Shown: piece by piece, positions 1 through 12,266 of the stretch
How the letters are laid out: each line of letters starts with the position of its first letter
Position numbering within the stretch: position 1 is the first letter of the stretch
From: Ceratodon purpureus
Taxonomy: Eukaryota; Streptophyta; Bryopsida; Pseudoditrichales; Ditrichaceae
Reading direction: 5' to 3'
NCBI GenBank assembly: GCA_014871385.1
Contig: CM026427.1
Coordinates: 17,785,731-17,849,730, forward strand
DNA: 64,000 nucleotides
Notes under the pieces: model-generated
The model's database searches: none
What the model was told of the DNA's origin: nothing
The model's input: the letters and a program-made list of their open reading frames with translations, nothing else
Program-made: the position numbers and the translations under genes

Positions 1-768
1 AAGATCACGGTAGAAACATCAAAGTACAAATGATGCACGCCGAGTTGTTGCGCTGGCTTTCGACTTCTTGGTAACACTAGACTTCCACGATTTGCTCTAG
101 TCAATCATGTCTTTCTGTTTAGTGTGGTGGCTTTTTTCGCTCTTTCTTTATATTGTGATTCGGTTCAGATTTTTAACAAAGGCGAGGTTGCATGCAGGGG
201 AGTTGATGCAGGTTCAGCTTCGAAGACTATCTAATTTTCAACGTCATCGTCACGGTCCAAAAGATCAGTGATAGTGCAGTTTTTTTGAGTGATATTTAGC
301 TTAATTAGTTTGTTTCTGCAGTTCCGCTCGCGATTAACAATTGTTTACGTGATAATCGGTAAGTGATTCCCGTCTAATATGGACCTTTTCCTGAAGGATG
401 AGATGAAACGAAATCGAGTTGTCAAAGTCAACCACTGACCAGCGAGTGGGTACAAACAGATCTTGCATCCCTCATGAATATGGTTGTGCCGTATGTTGTA
501 GTCTCCCTCTGGCTCTTGTTTAGACGGGTTGGTTAAATAGTTCAAGCGACATCATTATTTGTTGCGCCTACGTGGTTTATTTATTTTAATGAGAGCATAT
601 ACTTGTCAAGACCTGGAGTTGATTATCGGCTTTTGGAAATAGACCCGCGAGTTTCGTTGGAGTTTTTTTTCAAGGGATTTTATATATTGTTTGACAGTAT
701 TCTTTCCTCTCAGATTTGGTTCATTTCCTACTCGCATGTTTAGGGTGTTTTCCAGGTGCTAATTCCAG
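1..768. other. non-coding, nothing recognised
   Basis: No coding-like segment with supporting splice sites was found on either strand. The stretch is AT-leaning and low in repeats. Confidence 0.4.
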
Positions 769-812
769 GTGCTTTTGAAAAACCTTCGGATTGTACTTGG
801 TGTGGTGGGCAG

Positions 813-1077
813 GAACGGAGATACAGATGCTGGAGAGTATTTTGCAGACAAGATGCATGGGTACGGTGTCTACAAGTTTGCTAACGGCCATCGTAACGAA
901 GGCTCATGGCACGACGGACGAAAAACAAGATTAGGCATGATCTACACTTTCCGCAATGGTGACACTCACGCAGGCCACTGTCATTTGGGTACGTACCCTG
1001 GAGAGCAGAAGCACGCAGGTCCCAATGCATCGGCTCCAGTGGCTGTTAGTCACTCCAAAGTTTTGAATGCTGCGCAG
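813..1077 (+). pseudogene. MORN-repeat protein, isolated exon
   Basis: The translation shows successive MORN units: GEYFADKMHGYGVYKFANG, then a unit ending in EGSWHDG, then TFRNGDTHAGH. This is the pattern of plant MORN proteins of the SET7/9-like group. The segment has a plausible acceptor (GGGCAG before 813) and donor (CAG|GTAATG after 1077), so it looks like one internal exon. One codon is inserted between GM and YTF relative to the usual GMYTF motif, and the conserved HRYEG appears as HRNEG. I found no neighbouring exons. MORN repeats bind phospholipid or scaffold membrane proteins. I infer a relic or captured exon rather than a working gene. Confidence 0.6.
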
Positions 1078-2700
1078 GTAATGCTCTGAATGTCATCTCG
1101 TTCTGGCCATTCTTTTTAGCGATACCAGTGAATCAAATATCCACACGTACCATATTCAGTGCAAGAATAGAACGAACTGGGAGTTTCGAGAAATCACGCT
1201 TCATTCCGTGTTGCAGTGCTTCAACCAAAATTTCGGAGACTGTACTAACTTGGTCTAACAAGTGTTATTGAAAATAGACTCATTGAATCAAGCGTCCAGA
1301 AAATCTCCTAAATTCACTACACCTAGCGTATTGCATCATAACCCATGACAACAGATCTCATCCACTTATTGTCAGCACCTTCTATGTAATTGAATTACAA
1401 CTTATACAGAGGGCGGCTATAAAACCAAAAATCCAATGAGGTCAACCCTAGCTACCCCGTGATCGTCGTTTTGAATGAACCCTAAAACGTAACGGCAACG
1501 GGTCCTACCGGACCCGTCGCCCTCAGTCAAACCCTTCTCGCTCCGCTCGATGGGTTTGCTTTATGTTGCCTAATATTTTTATGAGAAGTAAATATTCCAC
1601 TTATAAAACTTAATTTAATGAAGAATTTATTTCCCTGATTTTTTTCCCTCGACGGAGCAGAAACTGTAAGAGCAGTGAAACTGTATTTTCATTCAATCTT
1701 TCATGAATGTCGGTCTTCATCTCTTTGATTTAGTGACCACTGTCTGATTACCTTGCCACTGACAGGCCTATGTGCACTGCAAGCGACGCACGGCCATAAG
1801 CTGTCCTGCAGCAACTGCTATGGACTGTGTTGTTTCCTATCATATTCCGCATGAAATACACCATGTGAGCGGAGAGCAACACAGTCACCATCATCAAATG
1901 TGGCGCGCCTTCAGACACTGTTGCCCACTCAAACTGGTTCTTTAAAGTAACCGATTCAAGGAGTACCAGTCACAGCAAATCTCATCAGGTCAGTAACAGG
2001 TCGTGTAATCACATACGGGACTTGTTAATCTTATTTCGATATCATTCCAGAGAGGCACAAGACTTTACTGCAATCAGACAGTACCTTTTTTATATCCGAG
2101 TTTTTAGTTTCTAGAGATTTAGACTGCCTATCTTCAACAGCTGAAATTTCCCCCACCGCCAGCAGTCTTTTTGGTACGACAATCCCCTCACGTCATCCAC
2201 CATGGTCTGGTCATTGGATTTCCACATCGTTTGCAGTTGATGCTAACTTATTTCGCTTCGCATTTCTTCCTGGAAATGGGCCACTTCGAAGTCATCAATT
2301 TGTATTAAGCAAGTAATACATGTGTGATGGGGAAACTTGTCATACCTGACAGTGTACGCATATGAGGGCTGTTGTAGAATGTCAGCAGTCATCGACAGGA
2401 CTGTTGTGGTGAGTCGTTCACTCAGGTGTCGTTTATTTCATTGTAGTATGTAGTATTGTGTTCTGAATAAAAAAAGGGGTAAAATTATATTATGCGTATG
2501 TTCATGGGATTCAATGAGAAAACGTGCATGACTAGGTGTGTTTTATGCCGCTGTGCAAAAAAATAACCCAAAATGACTTGTATCCAGTCAACGAACATTT
2601 ATTGAAACATGGTTTCAAGCACAGAAAGAGTGAAGCGTGCTGCAAGAAATTAACTCATCTAACAAGGACGCGTTCCACCTTCTTCACTAAAATGTAACTC
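1078..2700. other. non-coding, nothing recognised
   Basis: No gene-like segment seen. It contains short poly-A and poly-T runs. Confidence 0.35.
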
Positions 2701-2706
2701 CTAACA

Positions 2707-2890
2707 GCAGCCACCTTCATTTCTTGTGTGTACGATTTGGGAAGCGTTCCTGAAACCGATGTCCCTACTCTTCCCATCTAATATATCTACTACAAACACA
2801 GAAGATATCAGAACACAATCAATTAACCCATCTTTCATTCCAAATAGGTCGCACTGTGATATACAATCACATTCCGAAGACACTGAGTTC
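2707..2890. repeat. direct repeat, copy 1
   Basis: This segment reappears, diverged, at about 3157-3335 in the same orientation. Shared landmarks are the 'actcttcccrtc' stretch, 'acacagarGATAT', and 'ccaaataggttGCACTGTGAT' followed by 'acaatcacattc'. By eye identity is around 75-80%. The two copies lie about 450 bp apart. Confidence 0.7.
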
Positions 2891-3156
2891 ACAGAATAAC
2901 GAACTATAGACAGAGACATACAAAAGATAGAAAACGAAAAAAAAATAAAAAATAAAGACTAAAAAAGGCTAACATTTATTGCAACTGGACTTCCTAATCG
3001 CGAGAACAGAAGAAGAGTTTCGACGAATAATAACAACACATTGCATGCAACTTGTGGCAGCTTATTTTTTTATTCAGTGACGCTCATCTCTTTATACTTG
3101 CGACGACAGTGGGCATCATCTTCTTCTCTGCGATGCGATGTGGCTCTTGGCAGCGG

Positions 3157-3335
3157 CCATCTTCAATTCATGTGAATACGACTCGGGAAGTATCCCTCAA
3201 ACCAAGATGCGTACTCTTCCCGTCGGAATCTATTGCAAGCACAGAGGATATTAGAATTCAAACAATTAACACGCATTTGATATTCCAAATAGGTTGCACT
3301 GTGATGTACAATCACATTCTGTAGACACCGAATGA
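3157..3335. repeat. direct repeat, copy 2
   Basis: Second copy of the 2707-2890 repeat, same orientation, with scattered substitutions and small indels. Neither copy keeps a convincing reading frame. Confidence 0.7.
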
Positions 3336-3376
3336 AGATGAGAACGAAACCTACAGACACATACCTCCAATATGCT

Positions 3377-4076
3377 TACTATGCATGCCGTGGTGGATGA
3401 TCCCACACGTGGTGGATGGTTTCGTCTGCAAGTGAAACCACAAAGTCCTCCCCCTCATCCGGTGAATCCGGGTGCTCTTCTAGTCTCTTGCGTTTGAGTC
3501 TATTTACTTCGAGGAAACGGTTCACTCGGAGCCTCCATTCCCGCATCTGTATATTTTAGGCCACGGCGAATCCATTGCATCCCCCCATATGGAGTCCAGA
3601 TTGTCGTTGGGACCAAACTCGTCTTCCCTGATGGTCCGTTGACACCTAAACTCTGCATAGTCCAGTTTGTAACCAAGAAATGAAGGATCGGCATCGGCTA
3701 TGGCGCAGTACTCCTCATATTGCCTGTGTGGGGGAAGCCAATCCTCGTCAAGTTCGTCCAATCTTAGCCTGTACTCCCAATTGGCTTCAGGTCGCACAAA
3801 CGCCTGCTCCGGTTTAGCAGACCCTGCGTGTCCACCTGATTGTGTCGAAGTTGTGTCGTCTCCATCCTGTTTTGGAGGCCAGCTTTCCAGATCCACCTTC
3901 TCCCTCGACGGAACCCATGATGGGCCTACGGGTCCTTCCTTAGCCGCAGCACTATCTGAATATTGAGTTGCTTCAAACTCCGGTGTACCATCTCGGTGAC
4001 GGCATCTCTTCTCGTCCTGTCGCTGCTTCTTCGAGGCTCTCCTGTCCTTACCACCGCTGATTCTCTTCCGGTCCAT
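3377..4076 (-). CDS. unrecognised hydrophilic, acidic protein (TE-accessory-like)
   Basis: A 184-codon minus-strand frame starts at 4076 with a strongly basic N-terminus (MDRKRISGGKDRRASKKQRQ, NLS-like). An acidic, aromatic-rich middle follows (WEYRLRLDELDEDWLPP; SFLGYKLDYAEFRCQRTI). A second open segment in another frame begins right after a TATACAG acceptor-like site near 3550. It reads MREWRLRVNRFLEVNRLKRK and continues to a stop at about 3377, ending WDHPPRHA. The two pieces probably belong to one spliced gene, but I could not place the donor. No family recognised. Its charge pattern and the transposons elsewhere in the window suggest a transposon accessory protein; that is inference. Confidence 0.45.
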
Positions 4077-4801
4077 TCTAACAACCTCCTCTCCACCGCA
4101 GCCTCCTCCTCCTACAACACCTCGAATACATGATCAGAGAAAATGGATACAACAATAATGTTACTAGTAACGGCGCTGTAAAGTGCATAAGTGGACACGT
4201 ACATTGCAACTTCCAAGAGAGATTAAAAAACAAACTAGTAGAATGTTCACAGTATCATGACTTAATGGAGATTTCTGATACTCCGTAATGGTTTCAACAG
4301 ACAAAACATCGTAGTACTCTTCCCTCGTAGTCGAGTGCAGCACCCCCGCCCTGACAGCACTTGCCCTCGCACACACCCCATGAAAACAAATAAAACCCTA
4401 AACCCTTACTCCGAATCCCGAACCCCCTCCACCAAAACTCCAACGCTCAAATCACTGCTAGGACCACTCCCCATTCTCAAACACTCGCTTTACAAACTCC
4501 TACCTCACCAAACAACTCAAGATTGAAACATTTACCTTGTCGAAACGATTCGCCGCTCCACAACAACCGCCCTGCGACTCACGATCTCCCCGTGCTCAGA
4601 ATCAGAGAAAAACCGCTTCGACGTCCCATTCACCGCCGCTCTGTGCGACACACTCCTGTACCGCGTATTACTCAACACTTGCAAGCATTTCAATGCGACT
4701 CGAGTAAGAACTCGAACACCAAATGGTTGGGTGGTGAGGCCAAACCCTAAACCCTGAAGACTGTATGGAGACTGGTGATCGAATTGGATGGAGTCTCATA
4801 C

Positions 4802-4980
4802 CTGGAACAGATCGCCGATGTTCACGACGAAGCAATCCGGGCGCGGCTTGACGGTAATCCACTCGCCATCGATCTATCTGCACCTGCGGGCCGGCGACTT
4901 CGTCTTGGTGCAGGATGGTGAGCAGATGCGGGTCGGTGTGCGCGCGCAGGCCAATTGCGAGCGGCATAGGAGGCGTGCGG
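4802..4980 (-). pseudogene. 2-oxoglutarate/Fe(II) oxygenase (DOXC-type) exon, frameshifted
   Basis: On the minus strand the segment reads GLRAHTDPHLLTILHQDEV then GPQVQI, the core of plant 2OG-Fe(II) oxygenases. The HTD at about 4932-4940 gives the Fe-binding H-x-D. Just after QVQI a 4-bp duplication-like insertion at about 4868-4876 shifts the frame. In the next frame the conserved block resumes as DGEWITVKPRPDCFVVNIGD and ends LFQ at a GTATGA donor after 4802, the usual intron position in this family. The second iron histidine exon and the N-terminal exons were not found. Product class would be a GA-oxidase/flavonoid-dioxygenase-like enzyme; the subfamily cannot be set. Confidence 0.75.
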
Positions 4981-7900
4981 AGGCAGCATGCAGCAAAGCA
5001 GAGCAACGGAGACGGGGACTGCAGCTTGCATGAGGGTACCCGGGGCTGCATGTCAACGTGTCGTAGCATGGGTTGTCTCGTTGACGGATTCCGTCGGGAA
5101 ACCGTTCAGTGACACATCCATGCTCATTCGTAACATTGATTGCTGCACTTTGTAAAACCGTGCTCATAGATGTCTTGAAATTTGCATGCAAGTGCAAGGT
5201 AGAAACAAATGGGAAAGTTTCAAGGATGCTCGAGTTTTGAAATTATGCATACGGTCGCATAATGCATTCAAATCATGCGAGCATTGGACAAATGTATGGG
5301 AAAGTTTCAAACATGCTCAAGTTCTGAAATGTATCGTTGCATTCATGTCATGCTAGCGTTTAAAATTCCTCTTTACGTGGAAGCATCATGGAATTGCCGT
5401 GGTCGGGTGCTGTTTACGCAGTCGCACTCGGGATTGCCGTGGAATTTGCACCCGAACGCGCCATAGCATCAAGTGTGCAAGTTGCAAATATGTTGAAGTC
5501 GTGGAATGCATCTAAGTTGCATTGAACTCTAGTGAAGTGTTGATTTGGTGTTCCGTCAAAGTGAAAGTATGATTTGCTGTACTTTCTGAAGCCGAACACA
5601 TGACTGTCGTAGAATTAGCATGAAAATGTATGATATGGATTAATGAACAAGTTGAAAAAATATTTACATAGTCAGGTGCATCGTTGCATGTTTGGCATAT
5701 CAGCGTTTAGGGAGTTCTTTTACGAGAGAATAGTATGAAAATTTACGGAGTGTTGTAGTTTATTGAGCCCCACACATGACTGTCAAAGAATCAGCATCCC
5801 AATGCTCGACAGAAATAAATGACCGGGCTCTTTATGTTTTGAAATTGTCAAACGCGTCGCAGCATCCTACTCACGCGAGTCTTTTGGGAACATATTGCAT
5901 GAATATTATATGAAAAACTTACAGATTGCCCAACTAATGAGATCTAAAACTGATCGATATTTGAGGTCGCCACGCGATAATGCCATTTTTCTAGGATTCC
6001 ATGATGAAACAGCAAGCCGCCAGGATTGGACGTTGCATACAACAGATATCGATGGATAAAGTTTCGACAAATTACACAGACAACTCAAGAATGGAATTAT
6101 GAAGACTACGTCTACAAGAAGGCGTCCTTCATATCATCCGTTTGAAACAGTAGTAGCTGCGGTCCTTTGAATGCTGGTCTAGTTGGGGTTACCGGAAGCT
6201 GCTAAGGGGAAGTATACAATTCTGGAAAGATATGGGCTCCTTCATGTTCGATTGTGGCAGCTTTGGGAGCCCTAGACCTATGCAATGCAGCACCACTACG
6301 ACATGGGCATGCCGTCCACCAGCCTGCAGCTCATGGCGACTGAGCATTGCCTCCTGGAGTCGCTGGAGAAGACGAGAAGCGGGGGATTGGGGACCGACTG
6401 GAGGAGGGGGAGCTGCAAGCCTTCGCTTCCCTCCTTCGCAAGAAGTAGCCTGGGCACGCATGCATGGAGCTGCCCTCTCTCTTCTACGCTCCTGCTGAAG
6501 TACTCCATGATGCAATCATGTGTATTAGATTTAGTTTTGAATTCCATCAAGGTTAAATTTTTAGTGGAAAAGAGGGACAGATGGTGGCGGTTACATCAAC
6601 TGTGCTAGCTGATTCACTCCCTAGAAATAATTAGTCTCTTTCTTTGCAGTCGTTTTCTATGAGCGAACGAGTGGACAGGTGGTTTTGATGTGCAGGTTTG
6701 GTTTGTGGATTGGATGACCAACGAATAGAAGGGACTGGACAACGCAGTGGGTGTTGATTTCGTCACAGTTGAGGATGGGATTGCAAGCATAGCAGGTACA
6801 TAGTTAGTACTAACCTGGTATGTAGCACCGCATTCAGTGCAACATGGCTCCCGTGATGTCGGTTGCTGGAGCTCCTTCATAGCCTCGGATGATGCTCCGG
6901 TGCGGCCGTCTGATCAGGAGCATCATAAAAAGCAACGTCCAAGTTCGATGATTGGCTGTGTGATTGAATCCAGGCAGGTTTAACATAACACAAGCATGAC
7001 TTGTGTGTTTTGTGGTGATCAATGGAGCGTCAACAGTCATGGAAGCGGAAGAGCTGGCACCATCCCACTCAACAGTAGTACTGGATCCGGAAGATAGCAC
7101 GTACTTCGACTCCTGGACTTTTCATTCTACAGGAAGCAGTTAAGACCCAGGTTTTTGAAACGTGAACTGCATTGTAGTTAAGGCAAGGGTTGATTGACGC
7201 AGTCTGTTAAATTATAAAGGCGGCACAGATGGAGTTGCCGTAAATTGAAGCTGCACTGCACTGGACAATGTTCGAAGTTCAGTCCCTGCGACTTGATCCA
7301 AGCTCTGGTACCAGCTCATGCTTTACCAGATTAGCGGCGTCATCGAACTGGTATAATGGGTTCGCAAGCAACTGGCTCTCAGCGATCATGTTGATTTTTT
7401 ATGGGTCTAGGATTATTAGAAGACGTCGAAGCTTGATGTGTTCGCAAACAACATGTTCCAACGTTGTCATCTGAGGACACCCTGACAGACGCGAGATATG
7501 GAGGACCATGTATGCCATGGTCATGATTTCTGCAGAGGCTAGAATTTTGTGCAGGATCTGCGCGCGTTTCTAGGAAAGCTTTCCACCGTTTTTGACGTCG
7601 GCAGAATCTCCAGCTGAAATGGACATTACTTCCGATGAAAAAAAAAAAAAAAAAAAAAAAAAACAAACGATTCAATTGCAATGCACGTAATGTCATTGTC
7701 ACTTTTCACAAGCTATGAGATTTTGGACACATGGACATGCAAATGTGTGTTCCGTCAGATCAACACTTTGGATCTGCATGAACCTGCTCTAAGTGGAAAG
7801 GAAGACCGGGTTTGAGTCAGCCGAAGCGCAACCACCAATGGTGGCATGAATTCAGGACATGGTATGACCTTGAAGCAGGTCCCACTGTAATCACTTTACA

Positions 7901-8610
7901 TCTTAATAATATGTCACTATAAAACTGTGCACAGTCACGCCTAGGATTGTGCTTCCGTTAAATTCTTATAACTACGGACGAAACCAATCAGTCCACGACT
8001 CCATCACGAGCAAATCGAGGTGATTTCATACCCCATTCTGTGTCACAAATCAAACCCCATCTGAGCTCTATACCCGCGGGTTTGCAGCTATAGCAGTAAT
8101 AATACCTAGAGATTCTGGACGCGCCCGGTTATTCTTCCAGCCCCAAAATTTGTCCTTAATAAGCTCCAAACTGGTCTCTCCCTGAAGTGATAAGGTCTTG
8201 ACAAGGGTATCCACGGATTAACAATTATCGTGTAATTACCAAGGTCAGAGGCCATTCCCGCTTGAAACCCATTGGATGCTGAGGGAAATATCATGACGAC
8301 TGATCGGACATCAACTAGGTGCTCAAAGGAGGAAAGTACTGTCTTGACCTTTCGCACTATAAACCGGGCTGTATGTGGTTTAGACGAATACCTGTAATAC
8401 GATCAATACTGGCTCCATATGGACCGTGGAGATCGCGGCGCGGCAACACCTCTTCGCGACTTCTGTAAGTCTGGTCGATCTTCTGCTCCTGGGCACCAAA
8501 CAAAGGTCTCGACGTTTCAGTTGAATTATTTGAAAATTCATTGCATGGCTTGATGCTGTTTTGATGAGGTAGCAAGTCATAGTTGATCTCTGAAGATGCT
8601 CGTTTCTTAG
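4981..8610. other. non-coding, low information
   Basis: No reading frame here carries a recognised domain. A run of about 25 A lies near 7639-7663. The segment around 6240-6480 is GC-rich and open in several frames, but the frames contradict each other and I recognise no family. Confidence 0.3.
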
Positions 8611-11191
8611 CTAGGCCGTCGAAGTTAATTGTCGGCATTTGTCGACATCAGTACTACTTAGTTTGCATAATTCTGAACTGCTCGGGAAGCTAGTACCCAT
8701 GTAGCGACGGAGGCAATAGCTGGCGAGGAGGCCGTTACCATCCACCGTTGATAAATAAAAGCGCTAGAATTTCACGTTTAATCTAGTCAACAGAAGAGAC
8801 ACGTGCTTACCGAGAAAGCAATACAGCAGGGTAGTTGGCCGCTTCTGCTGTGCTCATGTTCAACGTTGATATTGATTCTGGGACCTGCAAAAGTTTGTCC
8901 AAAGATCTTGTTAGAGGGATACTGTAAAAATAAATCATTGGTCCAGTATCTCAGAAGCCAAGGAATTGGTTGTCAGGAGAAACACAGGCTCAGGAAAAGG
9001 GCAAAAAAATCTCTTGACAAAATTTTAAAAAGATACTAATGTAATTTTAAGGAAGACTTCAGCAGAGAAAGTAGCAGCATGAATTGGCACAGGGCTATTA
9101 CCGTGACAGCTGAAAGCTCACCAGAGGTGTCTCGCCATCTCCGCAGTCCGGAAGAACATATCCTGACATAAGCAAAAGCCGATGTATAAACACCTCCAAC
9201 ATTGTTGTAGGATCATTTCTTCAGCTAGGCACACTAATTTGTCTCCATAGAAAGGTCTATTATAGAAGCTGTTAGGATGAACCTAATGAAAATCTAAGTG
9301 ACACTCATATCAAAGAAATGATAGCATTGAGCAGAATATACGAAGAAGTGAGGAATCGACACCTGCAATGCTCGCACGGAGTTGCTCGGCGTCATCGTCT
9401 TCGTCATTTGCTGATTCTGCGGCAGCTGTTAGCTCACGGAACAATGACATGAGTCGAATGAAACAGGATAGTGAGTGGTGTGACGAAAAATAATCATGTT
9501 GGCCTCGTAAAAAGTATCAGCTAGACCAGCAGAGTAAACGCAACCAATCCGTCACCGAACAATAATTTGTACAATACCTCGAACTACTGTGACTTCAACA
9601 TAAGCTTGGAAACCCGAAGCTGCAGCCTCAACACCACTAGGGGGAAATGGTATAATTCGTTCGCTGAAATCTGCAGGCTGAACGCATGATGTGATGATCA
9701 GTTGTGGTGGTCCATACCATGCATTACTATTCTAGCAATGCGATCTCCAACTGTGCCTTAAAAAAAGAGCTGGAAAAATTCATTCTTGTGGAGGAAGAAT
9801 ACGAATAGACGGAATAACGCTAAACTCAGACATGAAGGCTGAGCTGGATATTTTGAGAAACAAGGTGATAACAGAAGCCCGTGAAAAGCGCAGATCAGAA
9901 TACTTTTCATACTCTTGCAAAACATCAGCTAGTATTTGCCCAGGATATCACAAGTGATCTAGTAACCATGGATCTACAAAACACATCATGAACTTCGACG
10001 AACTTAATAAGACCGATCCCCAAATTACCAGATAGCAGGATGCTTACTTGAACGAGAACGTACTCCAGGTATTTTAAAAAATATCGAGAGCTTCTACTGC
10101 CCAGGTATCCTCTTCTTTACCATTTTGCTCACGGGCCTTGAAAACCTCTCGTGTAAGGGAAGCGAGCAGGCTCCAAGTTCCTACTGACCTGCACCAACAG
10201 GTCCATTTCAACAAACTGTTAGGGAGCTAGACCCGTACAATCAACGATACCACCTTGCACGATGGTCAATCAGCGAAGGAGGATGAACTTGCCCTCGATC
10301 GAAATAAAAAGCAAAGAAAAGTGAGGAAAACATATGCCTAGCTAGAAACTTTCTCGTTGGCAATAGAAACGCTTATACAAAGGAGTATCCACACGATCGT
10401 TAGAGTCCAAATATCCATTATCACTCGATCTCCAGAAAGAAGGTCCCACTTTCAAAATAGTGTGCCCGAACAATCCTAATCCTAGTTCCGCTGTAAAATT
10501 CAGTTGAAATCTGGCTAAACTACTCGATCTCGATCGAGAACAATAAAGCCAACAAATTTGTCTCACCTAGACACGGGTTCAAGGAGTTGATCAAAAGCTG
10601 ATGGAGAATTTACACTACCAATAGCCACAACTGCCCGGCATCCATACAAGATCTCGCTGTTCAAAGCCGTAAACACAAGAGGGTTTAGGGTTAAGGCAAC
10701 AAAAGGATCGGAAAGAGCAATGCTAAAGGAATAGCCCCGGCTTCATTGAAGTCAGCCATCTGCCAAAGTGAGAATGAGGAAATTCTTATCCAATGACGCT
10801 CACCTTTCAGTCGATGAACCTGCTCCTAAGGCCCCAACAACGACTTCGGATGGACCTCGCCAAGATGTAACTCCTGTCATGAGCCGTCGGAGATGAAGCT
10901 CTTGAGATGTGCCACCGTCTGTGTTAGCAAATACTGAACATTGATAGATCGGTAAGAGTGTCACTGCGATTTTGTGTGCACTACTGCATTCTTCGGCGAC
11001 CCACACTGTATTATCCCTTGAACCTTAAAAAAAGGCCGTACATGTCCACAATGGTAGATCTCTCCAACAGAATGAGCATCTCGTATAGATGCTGATGAGT
11101 GTGACATGTTAGCATGTACAAATATTGGATTGCACGAAACCACAGCAATCTCCACTATCTCTTGGATTTTGGTAGATTTCAGATGTGAAGT
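8611..11191 (-). CDS. unrecognised ten-exon gene, helical-repeat-like protein
   Basis: Ten minus-strand segments join with GT-AG signals and matching phases: 11191-11120, 11091-11042, 11016-10804, 10656-10567, 10188-10121, 9670-9578, 9425-9363, 9162-9122, 8884-8811, 8719-8611. Together they give about 290 residues ending in a TAG stop. The N-terminal half has amphipathic helices (KIQEIVEIAVV; HLYEMLILLERST; AHKIAVTLLPIYQC) as in HEAT/ARM-type solenoids. The middle has GPSEVVVGALGAGSS and a strand-rich FQAYVEVTVVR, followed by an acidic linker NDEDDDAEQLR. No family recognised. The start lies upstream of 11191 and was not found; the 5' side meets the oppositely oriented ZFWD locus. Phase agreement over nine introns argues for real, recent selection. 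Confidence 0.6.
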
Positions 11192-11355
11192 CTGCACGTT
11201 TTGGAGATAATGGCGGTTTAGGGGCTCTTTGGCGGGTTTGGGATCGTCTCTCCCGAGGCTGCGATGGAGCAAACCCAGCGAGTTGCACGAGCGAAACCCT
11301 ATGGACCACGAGCGGGGAGGGCGGTGTGCGGTCGCGGTGGCGATTGCCGATGCGG

Positions 11356-11358
<3 letters not shown>

Positions 11359-11386
<28 letters not shown>
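11359..11386 (+). repeat. poly-G tract (about 28 G)
   Basis: Uninterrupted G homopolymer, very rare in plant DNA and strongly G-quadruplex-prone. The length is vulnerable to assembly error. It sits in a GC-rich block (11.2-11.6 kb) upstream of the ZFWD exons, where reading frames change across the tract. Confidence 0.9.
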
Positions 11387-12266
11387 AAGCACCGCACCAA
11401 CATGCAGGCAGGGCGAGGCCCAGGAGGGTTGTGGGGGTGCCAAGCCGGGGGAGGAAGCGCCCGGCGATGTGGCCAGCGAGGAGGTACCGGGGAGAAGTTG
11501 GAGAGCATGCGAGAGGAGCGCGATGAGTGCACGGGGTGGTGATGGACGGGCGCTTCTATGTCGTCAGCCGCTACGGCATTGAGTTGCAGGGCGTGTTTCA
11601 CCTAGGGGACAGCACACAGGTGCACCGAGCTATGGCTGTCCGTGGTCGTGTCCACGCCATGCATGGACATGGGTCGATGTCAACCCTAAACCGTTATGGG
11701 GTGCCCTCACGTGGTGGGGTGGTCGTTCTTCACGCGACGAGGCGGGTGGTTGCCGGAGGTGAGATCACCTTCACTTGGTGACGAGAAACCTAGGTCTGAG
11801 GGAGTTAGGGTTGAGTAGTGAGTGACAGATGGGGAGTTTTTGTGGGGATTACAGGGTCGCCGTGGGGGCAGGAGCAGGGTTCTGATTTTGGGAATGGAAT
11901 TTTTGGGAGAAGGGGGGGGAGAGTTTTTTCCTCTCGCGTGGGTGATGGTGCCGTGGTTTTCAGGGGTTTGAAATTTGAATGTTTGTGGAGTTTGTGGACA
12001 AGGGATTTGGGGTACGGGTGTGCGCATTCTGTTCGTATTTTTAATCTGTGTTGTTTGGACCGGAGAGGCTATCGGGGCTGTCATGAGCGATGGGAGTGGG
12101 CTTGTTGGTTTAGGTTTAGGATGGGGCGGGGTGTGGAATGAATGCAGGAATGGCAATGTGAGGGATGTTAGCGAAGGAGTTGTGGGATTGATGGTGAGAT
12201 TGTGCGAATTAGGGTTAGGGGTGAATTGGTGGGGTGGTATTGAAATGGCGGAACGTGAGGTGGCAG

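Noticed and set aside
6189-6608. Possible coding exon around 6.25-6.5 kb
   Set aside because: Three overlapping frames are open on both strands, none with splice support or recognisable family.
11185-11600. Gly-rich frames on the plus strand and Pro-rich frames on the minus strand, considered as a ZFWD CCCH N-terminus
   Set aside because: All frames are open because of GC-rich sequence and poly-G; no C-x-C-x-C-x-H finger spacing is visible in any frame.
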